This document shows positions 29,707 through 40,762 of a stretch of 64,000 bases of DNA, one piece after another. The DNA is from Leptobrachium leishanense (Eukaryota > Chordata > Amphibia > Anura > Megophryidae). Both the position numbers and the translations under genes were made by a program. The stretch lies in NCBI GenBank assembly GCA_009667805.1, contig CM019066.1, positions 310,001 to 374,000 of the forward strand, in the 5' to 3' direction. Under the pieces are notes generated by a model. It did not search any database. It worked only from the letters and a program-made list of their open reading frames with translations, and was not told the DNA's origin. Numbering within the stretch: position 1 is the first letter of the stretch; each line of letters starts with the position of its first letter.

Positions 29707-30606
29707 ATTGGGAGATGTCTTCTGCATTCACAAAACCACCACCACTGAACTCTTCCTCAATACCACAAAGGGTTTACGGTGTGAAGGCACTTGCTGCCAT
29801 GAAAGGCACAATATATGGGTGCACTGACGCCTGTATCAGATTTATATCATTTAAATTTTTTGGAACGCAGGGTCCAACCCTGCACTCTTCCACAATACCA
29901 CAAAAGGGTTATGGTGTGAAGGCACTTGCTGCCATGAAAGGCACAATATTTGGGTGCACTGACGCCTGTACCAGATTTATATCATTTTAATTTTTTGGAC
30001 CGCAGGGTCCAACCTGGCACTCGCCGACACTAAAAGCCCAATTTTAAAGCACCTATTGTTACTTTCATCCAAAGCCTGCATAAGTTTCACCATAATTTAG
30101 CCAAAAAATCACTAAAATTGTTCTGCATGTCCTAAAAGTCTCTTTTTTTCATACAGACTGCCACCCCAAGCAGTTGTTTATGAATAGATTAAAGGAAAAC
30201 CGTTTACCGTCATTTGAAACGTCATTTGTTTGTTTTTAAATGTTTCTATACATCCTACAAATCCGCCACTTCACGGGCAGGTTATGAGGACTTCCTAGGC
30301 ACGATATTTGAAGGAATTTTTCGGTTTATTCTTAACCTTTATTTCATGGAAAACTCACTGTCCCTTTGAAAACTTTTTTTACAAACTTTTGTCCTTGTTT
30401 CCTGTCCCCCAGGGCACTACCCGGACCCCCATACACCTTTTATGGCAAATATCTTGTATATATGCCCTCTTGCAGGGCACTCTAAAAACCGAACTTACGA
30501 GTCCCATTGACTTGTATTGAGTTCGGTTCGTGTTCGAGTTCGAACTCGAACTTTTGAAATTGTTCAAGTTCGAATGCGAACCGAACACGGGGGTGATCGG
30601 CTCACT
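29707..30606 (+). mobile_element. hAT 3' untranslated region and right end
   Basis: Follows the transposase stop. It shares with 40040-40475 the blocks AAATGTTTCTATACATCCTA, TTACGGGCAGG-like, CCTGTCCCCCAGGGCACTAC and CCCATACACCTTTTATGGC. It ends in GTTCG-rich repeats and a decayed CGGCTCA terminus near 30606, where the intact copy reads GGCTCATCCCTA. The right flanking duplication is not recognisable. Confidence 0.75.
29750..30019 (+). repeat. 135-bp tandem duplication in hAT 3' region
   Basis: Two copies of a ~135-bp unit with GGTGTGAAGGCACTTGCTGC, TGGGTGCACTGACGCCTGTA and CGCAGGGTCCAACC, just after the transposase stop codon. Confidence 0.9.
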
Positions 30607-30639
30607 CCTCGTGCTAACTTAGCCAGAGCTGTTGTAAAC

Positions 30640-31248
30640 TTAACACTCAATAGACTATGGGCTACATTACATAGATGCGTTTTGCAATGGACAATAGAAG
30701 TCCGTCCTCGGATGCCAGTTTCTGTTCTAATTCGGTGGAGAAGTCAGATAGCTTTGCGCATAAAGAAATCACACAGACAACGAATACGTCTATATGGTTT
30801 CCGAGCCAAAAGACTGCTCTGCCTTTATTTGACAATTCACAAGCCGTTTTATGCTACTTTACATGTACCGATAACAGGCTGTTGCCCAACATTCTATTCG
30901 TCATTATATTGTGAAAGAACAGACTTTGTTTAATAACAGATAAAGAAAATAAAACAATAGTGTCTCCGGATGTTCCTTTAGCCGTTAAGGATGCTCGTTA
31001 CAGGACGTTCTGGGATGTTCCCATAACATTCTCCAAGATGACCTTCAAGATGTTCTCTTCTTGAGACACAGGACAAGAAACTTCATGTGCGTACAAAAAC
31101 AAAGATAGCGTTTAAAGAATAATATGCATTTGATTCATAAATCTTGATTAACTATTTACACTACTTAAATGAGCATTTTTCTAGGCCTCCTTCTAAGCCT
31201 TTGAATATTATAAAAGTGAATATATACATTTCTGTCCACAACAGTTTG
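30640..31248 (-). mobile_element. diverged LTR related to the endogenous retrovirus
   Basis: Colinear with the LTR at 53813-54385: GGAGAAG, AACAGGCTGTTGCCCAACAT, TTAGCCGTTAAGGATG, TATGCATTTGATTC and GAGCATTTTTCTAGGCC. The right end CTGTCCACAACA matches GTCCATAACA. No internal region is attached, so it is a solo LTR or a remnant. Strand is given by analogy with the full element. Confidence 0.75.
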
Positions 31249-31437
31249 TGCTAATGTTAGTGTTCACCTGAGTGAGCGTTAATGTTAGCCCTGATGGCCA
31301 CCGCATATTACAATCCAAATGCTAACGGGTTAAGAACCCGTTACAGTTTGGTACCTTGTGCTTTTCAGCGCAAGGTTACTATACTTTGCGCTCCCTATAC
31401 TTAACATGGGGTGCGCAAAGTGTTAATCAGCGTTAGG
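31249..31437. mobile_element. MITE, left half (split by hAT)
   Basis: Reverse complement of part of 43600-43830, including GTTAATCAGCGTTAGGATT and the run from GGGCTAACGTTAATG-like sequence to CCCCATGTTAAG. The other half continues at 40484. A hAT element with an 8-bp duplication sits between the two. Confidence 0.7.
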
Positions 31438-31445
31438 ATTACAAA

Positions 31446-32819
31446 TAAGGATGAGCTGTTCGGTTCAATCAGTTCGGAGTTCGATTCGAACTTTGACCGT
31501 TCGCAAGTTCGTGAACTTCAAACTTTTTGGCGCGTTCGAAAAAATTTTTTAAAAGAAAAAAGTAGAAAAAATGCCTAAAAAATACAAAAAAAATCTAGAA
31601 ATAAAGAGACTCTTTACTGCAGAATATTATAAGCAATGGTTTATTAGATATTGAATTAACAAATAGTGTCTACGTGCAAAGATTCTCACCTCTAAATGAC
31701 CTGTGTTCTCAAACGGCGTAAACAACAGGTGTTAATTAGTGTTTGAAAATAACATGTGATTTTAATTAGTCTGGTCTGATGAATTTGATACATTGTGTGT
31801 AGACTAAGGGACTGAGGGTGTGGTGTCTCCTGATCTGAACATGTATCAACCAACACCTGTGCTTCTGAGAAGTGTTCATTAGACATGTGCACAGCACAAA
31901 ATTTTGTTTTGAACTAATGGATTAGTCCTAAAATGCAATTTATTTAGTTGCTAAAGAAATTCATTTTCAGTTCTTTAGTATGAACACTAATTTCATTAAT
32001 TCGAAAACCAGTGGATACAATTACTATTGTAGTGGCTCCTCAGAGGGCTGAGATTGCTGCTTGGTACAGTATCTCACTCTCAGCACAATGTGTCAGGCAA
32101 AGCTGTTACAGTAACTGATTGCTGCTCATCACAGCGTTTAGAGTTTCAGTAAAACTAGTAAATAATATTTTTATATATAAGAGGTTAGAACAATATTATT
32201 TCCTTGTTTTACTGAAACTCTGAGCGCTGTTACAGTCAGTTACTGTGACAACTGAGCCTGATACATTTTACTGAGAGATAATATAACAAGCAGCCAATCT
32301 TAGCACTCACAGACACTGAATTTAAAGTGCTAAAAAAAAGGCTCCTCTCTGTATAATGTATAGAACAACCTCCTGCATTAATTAATACCCCTCTCTGTAT
32401 AGAACATCCTACTGCATTGGCATGTGGAGGGTGCAGAACTTCGGAATGCAATGCTTATCCAGCACCGGAGAGGGAACTTTTACTTAAACTTTGTATCTCT
32501 TTGGGGGAGACACAGGAATATTAAAGCAGGGGAGAGGGAAAATATTAATGTAAATCGGTCTGAAAGCTCAGAGAAGAGATGACTGGTGCAAATTTATTTT
32601 TATAATAAAATAAAGCACTTTAAATCCAGGGAAAACATTCAAATAAATCACACTGAAGGCTCATAATGACAGAGTAACTGTGAGAGCTGGGTACTAAATG
32701 TATCAGATGTAAAAACCCTTTATAACAAGCAGTACTGGGAGAGGAGAGGGACTTTATATAAAACGTGTATTATAGATGAGGAAAGGGGAATAGTGCTCCT
32801 GGATAATATAAAATTTATC
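31446..32819. other. hAT left arm and mixed repeats
   Basis: 31540-31680 shares TTTACTGCAGAATATTA and GGTTTATTAGATATTGAATT with the MITEs at 14302 and 15471. About 31880 begins TAGACATGTGCACAGCAC, a hAT-MITE-like start. AGTTTCAGTAAAACTAG at about 32140 is mirrored by GTTTTACTGAAACTCTGAG at about 32205, an inverted repeat. No gene is seen. Confidence 0.45.
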
Positions 32820-33458
32820 AAACCTAAGCCCCTATTATGCAGAGCGGGAGGGGAAATAGCAAATTTTTACCGCTTTCACTCATCATGTTTAAACACGATT
32901 TAAAGCCAAATTTTATTAAATGACCCAGACATATTAGATATCATTCTTTCGTCAGACTCCGCAGATTCATAATCTATCATTTTTATATGTATACGTCATG
33001 TCCTGCCTGTATATTATGACAAAAAATGCAATAAAAATTGAATTTTTAATCATCTGCCTTGCGTAAAGTGTTTTTTCTCACATTTTAGCACATGAGCATT
33101 TGCGGTTATGTTTTCTATGGGGTGCGCTTGTACAAAAATTAGAAATGGGGTCTTGTTACATTTTGTGGGGGAAATCGCGTGATTTATAGCAAACGCACCC
33201 CATAGAAAAAAATCATTAGTGCAGCATCATTGTTCACATAATAATTGAAATGTGAACAATATTGCTGCATTAATAAAAATAACACAAAAAAATACATGTT
33301 TTTTATATTTTTTTACTTTATACCTGGTCATGAAGGGTATCATGCTCAGGCCTTTCGATTGACACCCTCCATGACCCCCTAGCTGCCACGGTTTTTGGAG
33401 ATATCGGGGTTCAAATGAACCCCCTATCTCCACCAGGGGATTCCGGGCAGCTAGGGGT
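32820..33458. mobile_element. foldback element X, left part
   Basis: Reverse complement of about 61630-62290. Shared blocks include TTGCGGTTATGTTTTCTATG, GGGTGCGCTTGTACAAAAAT and GTGCAGCATCATTGTTCACA (some with one or two changes). It ends AGCTAGGGGT at the GGGGT duplication of the gag-only retroelement and continues at 37948. Confidence 0.75.
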
Positions 33459-34453
33459 TGTGACGGAATGGAGTATCCGCCTGCGGTCCTGCTCTATCTG
33501 ACCCCCTCTTTGGTGTTGCCAAGCCCGACTACCGAGTGGCACGGCACCCGGCGTCTCGAGCGGCTTGGGTAGAAGACCACGTGGCGGTGGAGATCTGGAG
33601 AGTAGATGGGGCACCCACGGTGGAAATCCGCCCGACTACCGAGTGGCACGGCACTCGGCGTCTCGGGCAGCGGATCTACTGACCATTGAAAGGCTGGAGA
33701 CGGTCTGCGTGGCGAACCGCGGTTCGGTAGAGTCTCCTTGAAGATGCAGGCACGGCGCTGCGTCGAAGGTCCCGATTCCGGGGTGGTTGCGGTATCCCGA
33801 GGTACCAATTCAAGGTGGCGCAACGGCGCGGCGAATCGAGGTTCTGCTGCGGAGTTAGAATGACCCGTTCCTGGGTAGTGGTGAGATATAGCCGACGTGA
33901 AATGACAACACCAGGCAGAGCTGTATGTTTCAAACACTCAGATGAACTGAACTCCTTTTAATGAACAACGCCACTATTTATGCTGAAGTATACAGTCACA
34001 ATTTGCATACCCATACTAATTACTTTATGTCAGTTATTTACAATCAACATTCTTCACATTCTCTTAGCCTTCAACTCACACAACGTGTGTACATCCATTG
34101 TTCCAGCACATCAGATTAAACACACACTCTATCAGAGATCCCTTAAATTAAACATGTACTTAGATAATGGGGAAAATCCCTGACGCATAATTTACACAAC
34201 AGCAAAGCTTGTTTACTGTTTTATACAAAGACACATTTACCGACAGGAATATAGTATTTTAAAACCAAAGCTATGTCATTTTTCACTAAACTAAATTAAA
34301 CTAAAACCAAACGATGTAAAACATATTTAAAACCACACAATATAAATGAACATAAGGTCTTCCCCAAAGCAACGGTCTGTCTTTTGGGGTTTTCGCCATG
34401 GAAATAAAAGTCTTGGGGTTTGACGTGGGGAGCGCTACGTCAGTTCCATGACA
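33459..34453 (-). mobile_element. 3' LTR of gag-only element
   Basis: A 995-bp TG...CA LTR, TGTGACGGAATGGAGTATCC to GTCAGTTCCATGACA on the plus strand. It carries two copies of the CCGAGTGGCACGGCACTCGG-type hairpin about 100 bp apart. It is highly similar to 36935-37947 and 38756-39767, with small indels. Confidence 0.95.
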
Positions 34454-34472
34454 TATCTCCCCTCCCCAAAGG
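34454..34472 (-). other. polypurine tract
   Basis: On the minus strand CCTTTGGGGAGGGGAGATA directly precedes the 3' LTR start TGTCATGG. It is the expected plus-strand primer for cDNA synthesis and fixes the element's orientation. Confidence 0.85.
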
Positions 34473-36882
34473 AGTCCGACGGCCACAGTTGGACCCAACG
34501 GGTCGACGCGGGGTCGTTGGACCAATAGTCCATACCTGAGTCCATAGTCTGTTGGGAGGAGGCGAGCCACCAGGCTTCTCCATTTGTCCTTGCGGCAGTG
34601 CCTGGCGTGTTGGGGGTACAAATCTTTGGGGGTACCCCCTCCGGAATAAGGGTCCTGTGGTCGGGGGGGGGTACCGCCTGTACCACCTCCAGAGGTATCG
34701 CGCACACGCCGGGAAAAACGGGTGCTAAATGCACGCGCCCCGAGTGCCCTGGTCAGCCGTTGGAAAAAACAGTGGCTGCATGGGGCCTCCGGCCAAAGGG
34801 GTGTGGAGATGGGCAGAGTTGAAACAGGCTCTGCCCCATTGCCAGCGCGTCGGCTGGGAGGTTCAAGACCGAGGAAGGGTCCCCGGGCAGGAGAATGGCG
34901 TCCTCCATCTCCGGTGGGGTCAGTGGCTGCGGGATAAGCAGCCCGGGTGTATCCTCTTTCTGTTCCTCGGGACAGACGAGAGAGGGTGGGCAGAGGCCAG
35001 CGGCACTCTGCCCCGTTGCCAGCTCTTCTGCTGGGTAAGCGGGTGTGGGAACAAAGTCCAGGGGGTCGGATGGGGTCAACGGCTGCGGGATAAGCAGCCC
35101 GGGTAAATCCTCCTTCTGCTCCTCAGGGTAGACGATGGAGGGTGGGCAGGGTCCAGCGGCACTCTGCCCCGTTGCCAGCTCTTCTGCTGGGGAGGTGGGT
35201 ACAGGAACAAAGTCCAGGGGGTTGGATGGGGTAAGCGGCTGCGGGATAAGCAGCTTGAGGGTATCCCCTTCTGCTCCTCAGGGCAGATGGTGGAGGATGG
35301 GCAGAGGCCAGCGGCACTCTGTCCGGTTGCCAGCTCTTCTGCTGGGGAAGCGGGTGCAGGAATGACGTCCAGGCGGTTGGATGGGGTCAACGGCTGCGGG
35401 ATAAGCAGCTCGGGTAAATCCTCCTTCGGCTCCTCAGGGCAGACGATGGAGGGTGGGCAGAGGCCAGCGGCACTCTGCCCCGTTGCCAGCTCTTCTGCTG
35501 GGGAGGTGGGTACAGGAACAAAGTCCAGGGGGTTGGATGGGGTAAGCGGCTGCGGGATAAGCAGCTCGGGAAATCCTCCTTCTGCTCCTCGGGGCAGACG
35601 AGGGAGGGTGGGCAGAGGCCAGCGGCACTCTGCCCCGTTGCCAGCTCTTCTGCTGGGTAAACGGACACTGCCACAGTGTCTTCTTGCGGGGGCGGAGGAT
35701 AACTTCCTCACTGGGCCACTCGGACCCTTTACGCGGCCCATTCTGGTCGCTTGGCACCTGCCGTGCTTCTTCTGAGCTGGCCGGCTCATCTACTGTGGTC
35801 CCGACGGGGACCCATGGGAGCATCTCGGGCTCCAATACTTCAGTGTCACTTGGGCTGTCCGCTTCTTCCGCTAGACAGTCCCAGGTAATGGGGCTCAGGC
35901 CTAGCTGTGGAGCGTCGTCGAACAGCCTTTTGTAGGCCTTTTCGAGCTCCCATTCCTGCTCAACCAGAAACTCCAGTTCCTCTGCATCATGGTCATCGTC
36001 AAGGTCTTCCAGTTCCTCATACCGGAGGTCCAGGAGTTGTTCCCGCCGCCACTCTGTGTCGTCCCCAAAACCGGGGTCTTTGCCCATCCTTGTATACAGC
36101 AGCCCTGTGCCGCCGTAGTCGAAGCCTTTTGTTGGGCCGCTGTCTGCTGTGCTGGGCATTAGTTGGGACGTAAACCACTGGAGGGCTCTGTAGCTGGTGT
36201 CCAGTATAATTTCGCTCTGGACCAGTTCGCCTAGCTCCGTCAGCCATTCCTCTCGGAGCTGTGCTCCCAAAAAGGGCACCCGTAAGTACCACTGGTGCTC
36301 GAACCTCTCCGTATAAGTGGGAAGGGCTTCTTCAGGGCAGTCCTCCTCCTGTTGAATGGCTTCGTTCCACATCTCCTGGCGGACAAAATCTTTCCACCAG
36401 TGCTCGTCCTGCCAGGTACCAGGTGCATCCGCCTGGGCCTGGGCCATCGCCCTCCTTGCTCTTCGCTGGAACCGGTCTCTTATGGACGGGGGTCCTGTGT
36501 CCTCAATTACAACTCCAGGCGCGCTGTAAATCACAAAAGAGGTATCGCTGGGGGGTGTGGCGTCCTCGGATGCAGCTCCAGGCGAGCTGTAAGCCTCCAT
36601 CCAAGGGTCGCTGGGATGTGCGGTGTCCTCAATTACAACCCCAGGCGCGCTGTAAATCACAAAAGAGGTATCGCTGAGGGGTGTAGATTCCTTGGATGAA
36701 GCTCCAGGCGTGCTGTAAACCTCGAACCAGGGTTCTACGGGGTTGGGGACGCTTATCAGTTGCTGGTCCATCCTGTGAAGCTCCTTCACCAGGGTTTTCT
36801 TATTTTTGTTGCTGGGATTTCCTCCCCGATTCTCCAACATGCCACGTAGGGTGTCCCTTGTGTAGTGACTGTACACCACCAT
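34473..36882 (-). pseudogene. gag-like gene with internal tandem repeat
   Basis: ATG at 36882 lies ~35 bases after the primer site. The longest frame (36882-35434, 482 codons) begins with the RDTLRGMLENRGG segment shared with the Gmr1-like gag. It then has two or three ~45-residue duplicated units (YSAPGVVIEDT, YSSPGAASEDA), a capsid-like helical part around residues 160-260, and an acidic stretch (EELEDLDDDHDAEELEFLVE). It enters a Pro/Glu-rich tandem repeat (34905-35665) where frames drift. No zinc knuckle or protease is seen. The last ~400 bases hold only fragments. Confidence 0.75.
34905..35665 (-). repeat. five ~155-bp units within gag
   Basis: GCCAGCGGCACTCTG recurs near 34997, 35152, 35307, 35462 and 35617. 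In the coding sense each unit gives ~52 residues with PAEELATGQSAAGLCP and IPQPLTPSN-like cores. A 155-bp period, not a multiple of three, or small indels, shifts frames between units, so the array now breaks the gene. Confidence 0.93.
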
Positions 36883-36915
36883 GGCGAGGGTCTTCTTGGG
36901 GGGTGCAGAGAGCTA

Positions 36916-36933
36916 TCCCACCGCTTGCCACCA
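36916..36933 (-). other. primer-binding site of gag-only element
   Basis: Minus strand TGGTGGCAAGCGGTGGGA: the tRNA-Leu site of the element at 28396 with one inserted A. It lies one base inside the 5' LTR. Confidence 0.8.
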
Positions 36934-36934
36934 A

Positions 36935-37947
36935 TGTGACGGAATGGAGTATCCGCCTGCGGTCCTGCTCTATCTGACCCCTCTTTGGTGTTGCCAAGCC
37001 CGACTACCGAGTGGCACGGCACCCGGCGTCTCGAGCGGCTTGGGTAGAAGACCACGTGGCGGTGGAGATCTGGAGAGTAGATGGGGCACCCACGGTGGAA
37101 ATCCGCCCGACTACCGAGTGGCACGGCACTCGGCGTCTCGGGCAGCGGATCTACTGACCATTGAAAGGCTGGAGACGGTCTGCGTGGCGAACCGCGGTTC
37201 GGTAGAGTCTCCTTGAAGATGCAGGCACAGCGCTGCGTCGAGGTCCCGATTCGGGGTGGTTGCGGTATCCCGAGGTACCAATTCAAGGTGGCGCAACGGC
37301 GCGGCGAATCGAGGTTCTGCTGCGGAGTTAGAATGACCCGTTCCTGGGTAGTGGTGAGATATAGCCGACGTGAAATGACAACACCAGGCAGAGCTGTATG
37401 TTTCAAACACTCAGATGAACTGAACTCCTTTTAATGAACAACGCCACTATTTATGCTGAAGTATACAGTCACAATTTGCATACCCATACTAATTACTAGC
37501 ACACCCATACTAATTAGATTATGTCAGTTATTTACAATCAACATTCTTCACATTCTCTTAGCCTTCAACTCACACAACATTTGTACATCCATTGTTCCAG
37601 CACATCAGATTAAACACACACTATCAGAGATCCCTTAAATTAAACATGTACTTAGATAATGGGGAAAATCCCTGACGCATAATTTACACAACAGCAAAGC
37701 TTGTTTACTGTTTTATACAAAGACACATTTACCTACAGGAATATAGTATTTTAAAACCAAAGCTATGTCATTTTTCACTAAACTAAATTAAACTAAAACC
37801 AAACGATGTAAAACATATTTAAAACCACACAATATAAATGAACATAAGGTCTTCCCCAAAGCAACGGTCTATGTCTTTTGGGGTTTTCGCCATGGAAATA
37901 GAAGTCTTGGGGTTTGACGTGGGGAGCGCTACGTCAGTTCCATGACA
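36935..37947 (-). mobile_element. 5' LTR of gag-only element
   Basis: A 1,013-bp LTR nearly identical to the 3' copy. Main differences are a short duplicated ACCCATACTAATTA-type stretch near 37485 and single-base changes. High similarity between the LTRs suggests a fairly recent insertion. Confidence 0.95.
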
Positions 37948-38074
37948 GGGGTTCCCCGGCTATCTGACGTCATCACGCATAGCGTGATGACGTCAGGCAG
38001 TGAGGGGGGACCCGGGGGTGGAGCCGCCATCCTAGATGGCGGCCCCCACCAGAGCTAGGCCGCACTTCGGCGCC

Positions 38075-38436
38075 GCAAGGCATCTCTATACACAGCCTCA
38101 TCAGCATCTCTATACACAACCTCACAGCATCTCTATACACAGCCCCATCAGCATCTCTATACACAGCATCTCTATACACAGCATCTCTATACACAACCTC
38201 ACAGCATCTCTAGACACAGCATCTCTATACACAACCCCATCAGCATCTCTAAACACAGCCTCACAGCATCTCTATACACAACCTCACAGCATCTCTATAC
38301 ACAACCTCACAGCATCTCTATACACAACCTCACAGCATCTCTATACACAGCCTCACAGCATCTCTATACACAACCTCACAGCATCTCTATACACAGCCTC
38401 ACAGCATCTCTATACACAACCTCACAGCATCTCTGT
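38075..38436 (+). repeat. 23-bp minisatellite
   Basis: About fifteen copies of CATCTCTATACACAACCTCA plus CAG, with shorter CAGCATCTCTATACA variants in the first third. The open frames through it are chance. Confidence 0.97.
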
Positions 38437-38650
38437 GAACCCTCAATTGAACCCCCTATCTCCACTAGGGGATTCCGGGCAGCTAGGGGTTCCCCGGCTA
38501 CCTGACGTCATCACACTATGCGTGAGGACGTCAGGCAGTGAGTAGGGACCCGGGGTGGAGCCGCGATCCAAGATGGCGGCCCCCACCGGAGCTAGGCCGC
38601 ACTTCGGCACCGCATAGCGCCGATGTGCGACCTGGTGCCTAAGGGGTTAA

Positions 38651-38703
38651 AGCCAGGCACCGCTTAAAAGGGGAGACTCTCTCCTTTTAAGCGGTGCCTG
38701 GCT
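38651..38703. repeat. inverted repeat
   Basis: AGCCAGGCACCGCTTAAAAG and CTTTTAAGCGGTGCCTGGCT pair around a short GGGAGACTCTCTC loop, forming a strong 20-bp hairpin. Confidence 0.95.
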
Positions 38704-38755
38704 TTTTTTGTGGGACCTCCTGATTGGGAGGGAGAGGGATCCGAACGGATCCCCC

Positions 38756-39767
38756 TGTGACGGAATGGAGTATCCGCCTGCGGTCCTGCTCTATCTGACC
38801 CCCTCTTTGGTGTTGCCAAGCCCGACTACCGAGTGGCACAGCACCCGACGTCTTGAGCGGCTTGGGTAGAAGACCACTTGGCGGTGGAGATCTGGAGAGT
38901 AGATGGGGCACCCACGGTGGAAATCCGCCCGACTACCGAGTGGCACGGCACTCGGCGTCTCGAGCAGCGGATCTACTGACCATTGGAAGGCTGGAGACGG
39001 TCTGCGTGGTGAACCGCGGTTCGGTAGAGTCTCCTTGAAGATGCAGGCACGGCGCTGAGTTGAGGTCCCAATTCGGGGTGGTTGCGGTATCCCGAGGTAC
39101 CAATTCAAGGTGGCGCAACGGCGCGGCGAATCGAGGTTCTGCTGCGGAGTTAAAATGACCCGTTCCTGGGTAGTGGTGAGATATAGCCGACGTGAAATGA
39201 CAACACCAGGCAGAGCTGTATGTTTCAAACACTCAGATGAACTGACCCTTTTAATGAACAACGCCACTATTTATGCTGAAGTATACAGTCACAATTTGCA
39301 TACCCATACTAATTAGGAGCCTATCCATACAATGAGGTATGGCAGTTATTTACAATCAACATTCTTCACATTCTCTTAGCCTTCAGTCCACATAACATTT
39401 GTACATCTATTGTTCCAGCACATCAGATTAAACACACACTCTATCAGAGATCCCTTAAATTAAACATGTACTTAGATAATGGGGAAAATCCCTGACGCAT
39501 AATTTACACAACAGCAAAGCTTGTTTACTGTTTTATACAAAGACACATTTACCTACAGGAATATAGTATTTTAAAACCAAAGCTATGTCATTTTTCACTA
39601 AACTAAATTAAACTAAAACCAAACGATGTAAAACATATTTAAAACCACACAATATAAATGAACATAAGGTCTTCCCCAAAGCAACGGTCTATGTCTTTTG
39701 GGGTTTTCGCCATGGAAATAAAAGTCTTGGGGTTTGACGTGGGGAGCGCTACGTCAGTTCCATGACA
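38756..39767 (-). mobile_element. solo LTR of the gag-only family
   Basis: A 1,012-bp LTR matching 36935-37947, flanked by CCCCC on both sides (38751-38755 and 39768-39772), a 5-bp duplication. No internal region, so it is a product of LTR-LTR recombination. Confidence 0.93.
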
Positions 39768-40039
39768 CCCCCCCTTCCTTCCAGGCCATCTCCCGGCATT
39801 GTCGGGGGGTCACCTGGAAATTATGTCATTGCGCATGGCTCGATGACATCATTTATGTCAGGAGGAGCTTGACTTCAGCGTCTGAGGATGCTGAAGTCAG
39901 AATGCCGCGGGACCCCGGACAGAGAGGTGAGTATCTCCACCGGGGGTCCCGCAAAGCTGATGACGTGACATGTCCTCCTCAGCATACATCGGGAGTAACT
40001 GAGGACGTGTCCCACACGTCGTCAACAGTGAAGGGGTTA
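39768..40039. other. hairpin-rich spacer
   Basis: Contains inverted pairs such as CTGACTTCAGC/GCTGAAGTCAG-type and GGGACCCC/GGGGTCCC and ends GTGAAGGGGTTAA. It resembles the foldback families around it but I cannot set its outer boundaries. Confidence 0.4.
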
Positions 40040-40483
40040 AAAACGTCTTTTTAAAAACTTTATGTCCTTGTTTCCTGTCCCCCAGGGCACTACCCGGACC
40101 CGGACATTGTTTTTAAATGTTTCTATACATCCTAGAAATCTGCCACTTCACGGGCAGGTTATGGGGACCTCCTAGGCACGATATTTGAAGGAATTTTTTG
40201 TTTTTATTTTTAACCCTTATTTCACGGAATACTCACTGTCCCTTTAAAAACTTTTTTTTAAACTTTTTGTCCTTGTTTCCTGTTCCCCAGGGCACTACCC
40301 AGACCCCCATACACCTTTTATGGCAAATATCTAGCATATATGCCCTCTTGGAGGACACTCTAAAAATCGAATTCTGAGTCCCATTGACTTGTATTGAGTT
40401 CGAGTTCGAATTCGAACATTTGAAAAGTTCAAGTTCGAATGCGAACCGAACTCGGCAGAGTTCGGCTCATCCCTAATTACAAA

Positions 40484-40762
40484 GTCCTAACGCTGATTAA
40501 CGTCCGGCCGTGGTTAACAAAAAGTTAACCACAGCCTGGACTTGGTGCTAACGGATTCCGCTGGTGCAGTTCCATTTATTTTCCCACATTTTATCATCCA
40601 AATATTTGTGGTTATATATTCTATGCATTACTCTTGTATATAAAAAAAAAATGGAAATGGGAAGCTGTTACTGCATTCTTCTAAGATAATATGCAAATTT
40701 AACCAAAACTGGAATAATATAATTGTTCGCTTGTATTTTGATGGATTGTGTTTTATGAATTA
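40484..40762. mobile_element. MITE right half, then X-like scrap
   Basis: GTCCTAACGCTGATTAACGT and GTTAACCACAGCCTGG continue the MITE broken by the hAT at 31446. From about 40570 the sequence (ATTTGTGGTTATATATTCTA) resembles element X. It ends at the Helitron junction. Confidence 0.6.

Larger units (their letters stand above)
33459..37947 (-). mobile_element. gag-only derivative of a Gmr1-like retroelement
   Basis: Two full LTRs (33459-34453 and 36935-37947) flank ~2.5 kb holding one gag-like gene, a tRNA-Leu-type primer site and a polypurine tract. The 5-bp duplication GGGGT lies at 33454-33458 and 37948-37952. No protease, reverse transcriptase, RNase H or integrase is present. The gag N terminus, leader and primer site resemble those of the element at 23549, so it looks like a non-autonomous partner that would borrow enzymes from Gmr1-like relatives. 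Confidence 0.9.
37948..38755. mobile_element. foldback element X, right part with duplication
   Basis: Resumes after the retroelement with GGGGTTCCCCGGCTA, a CTGACGTCATCACGC / GCGTGATGACGTCAG hairpin and GGTGGAGCCGCCATCC. After the minisatellite (38075-38436) the same sequence restarts at about 38450 as an uninterrupted copy, including the unoccupied GGGGT site at 38486-38490. A GGGGTTAA-type junction and the 38651-38703 inverted repeat follow. Confidence 0.75.
31446..40475. mobile_element. hAT element with nested insertions, 8-bp duplication
   Basis: Termini TAAGGATGAGCTGTTCGG and GGCTCATCCCTA are inverted and flanked by ATTACAAA (31438-31445 and 40476-40483), the 8-bp duplication expected of hAT. 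No transposase is visible inside. The interior is occupied by a MITE-like stretch (31530-31680), foldback repeats, a 4.5-kb gag-only retroelement, a minisatellite and a solo LTR; the 3' end (40040-40475) matches the hAT end at 30030-30606. Confidence 0.88.
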
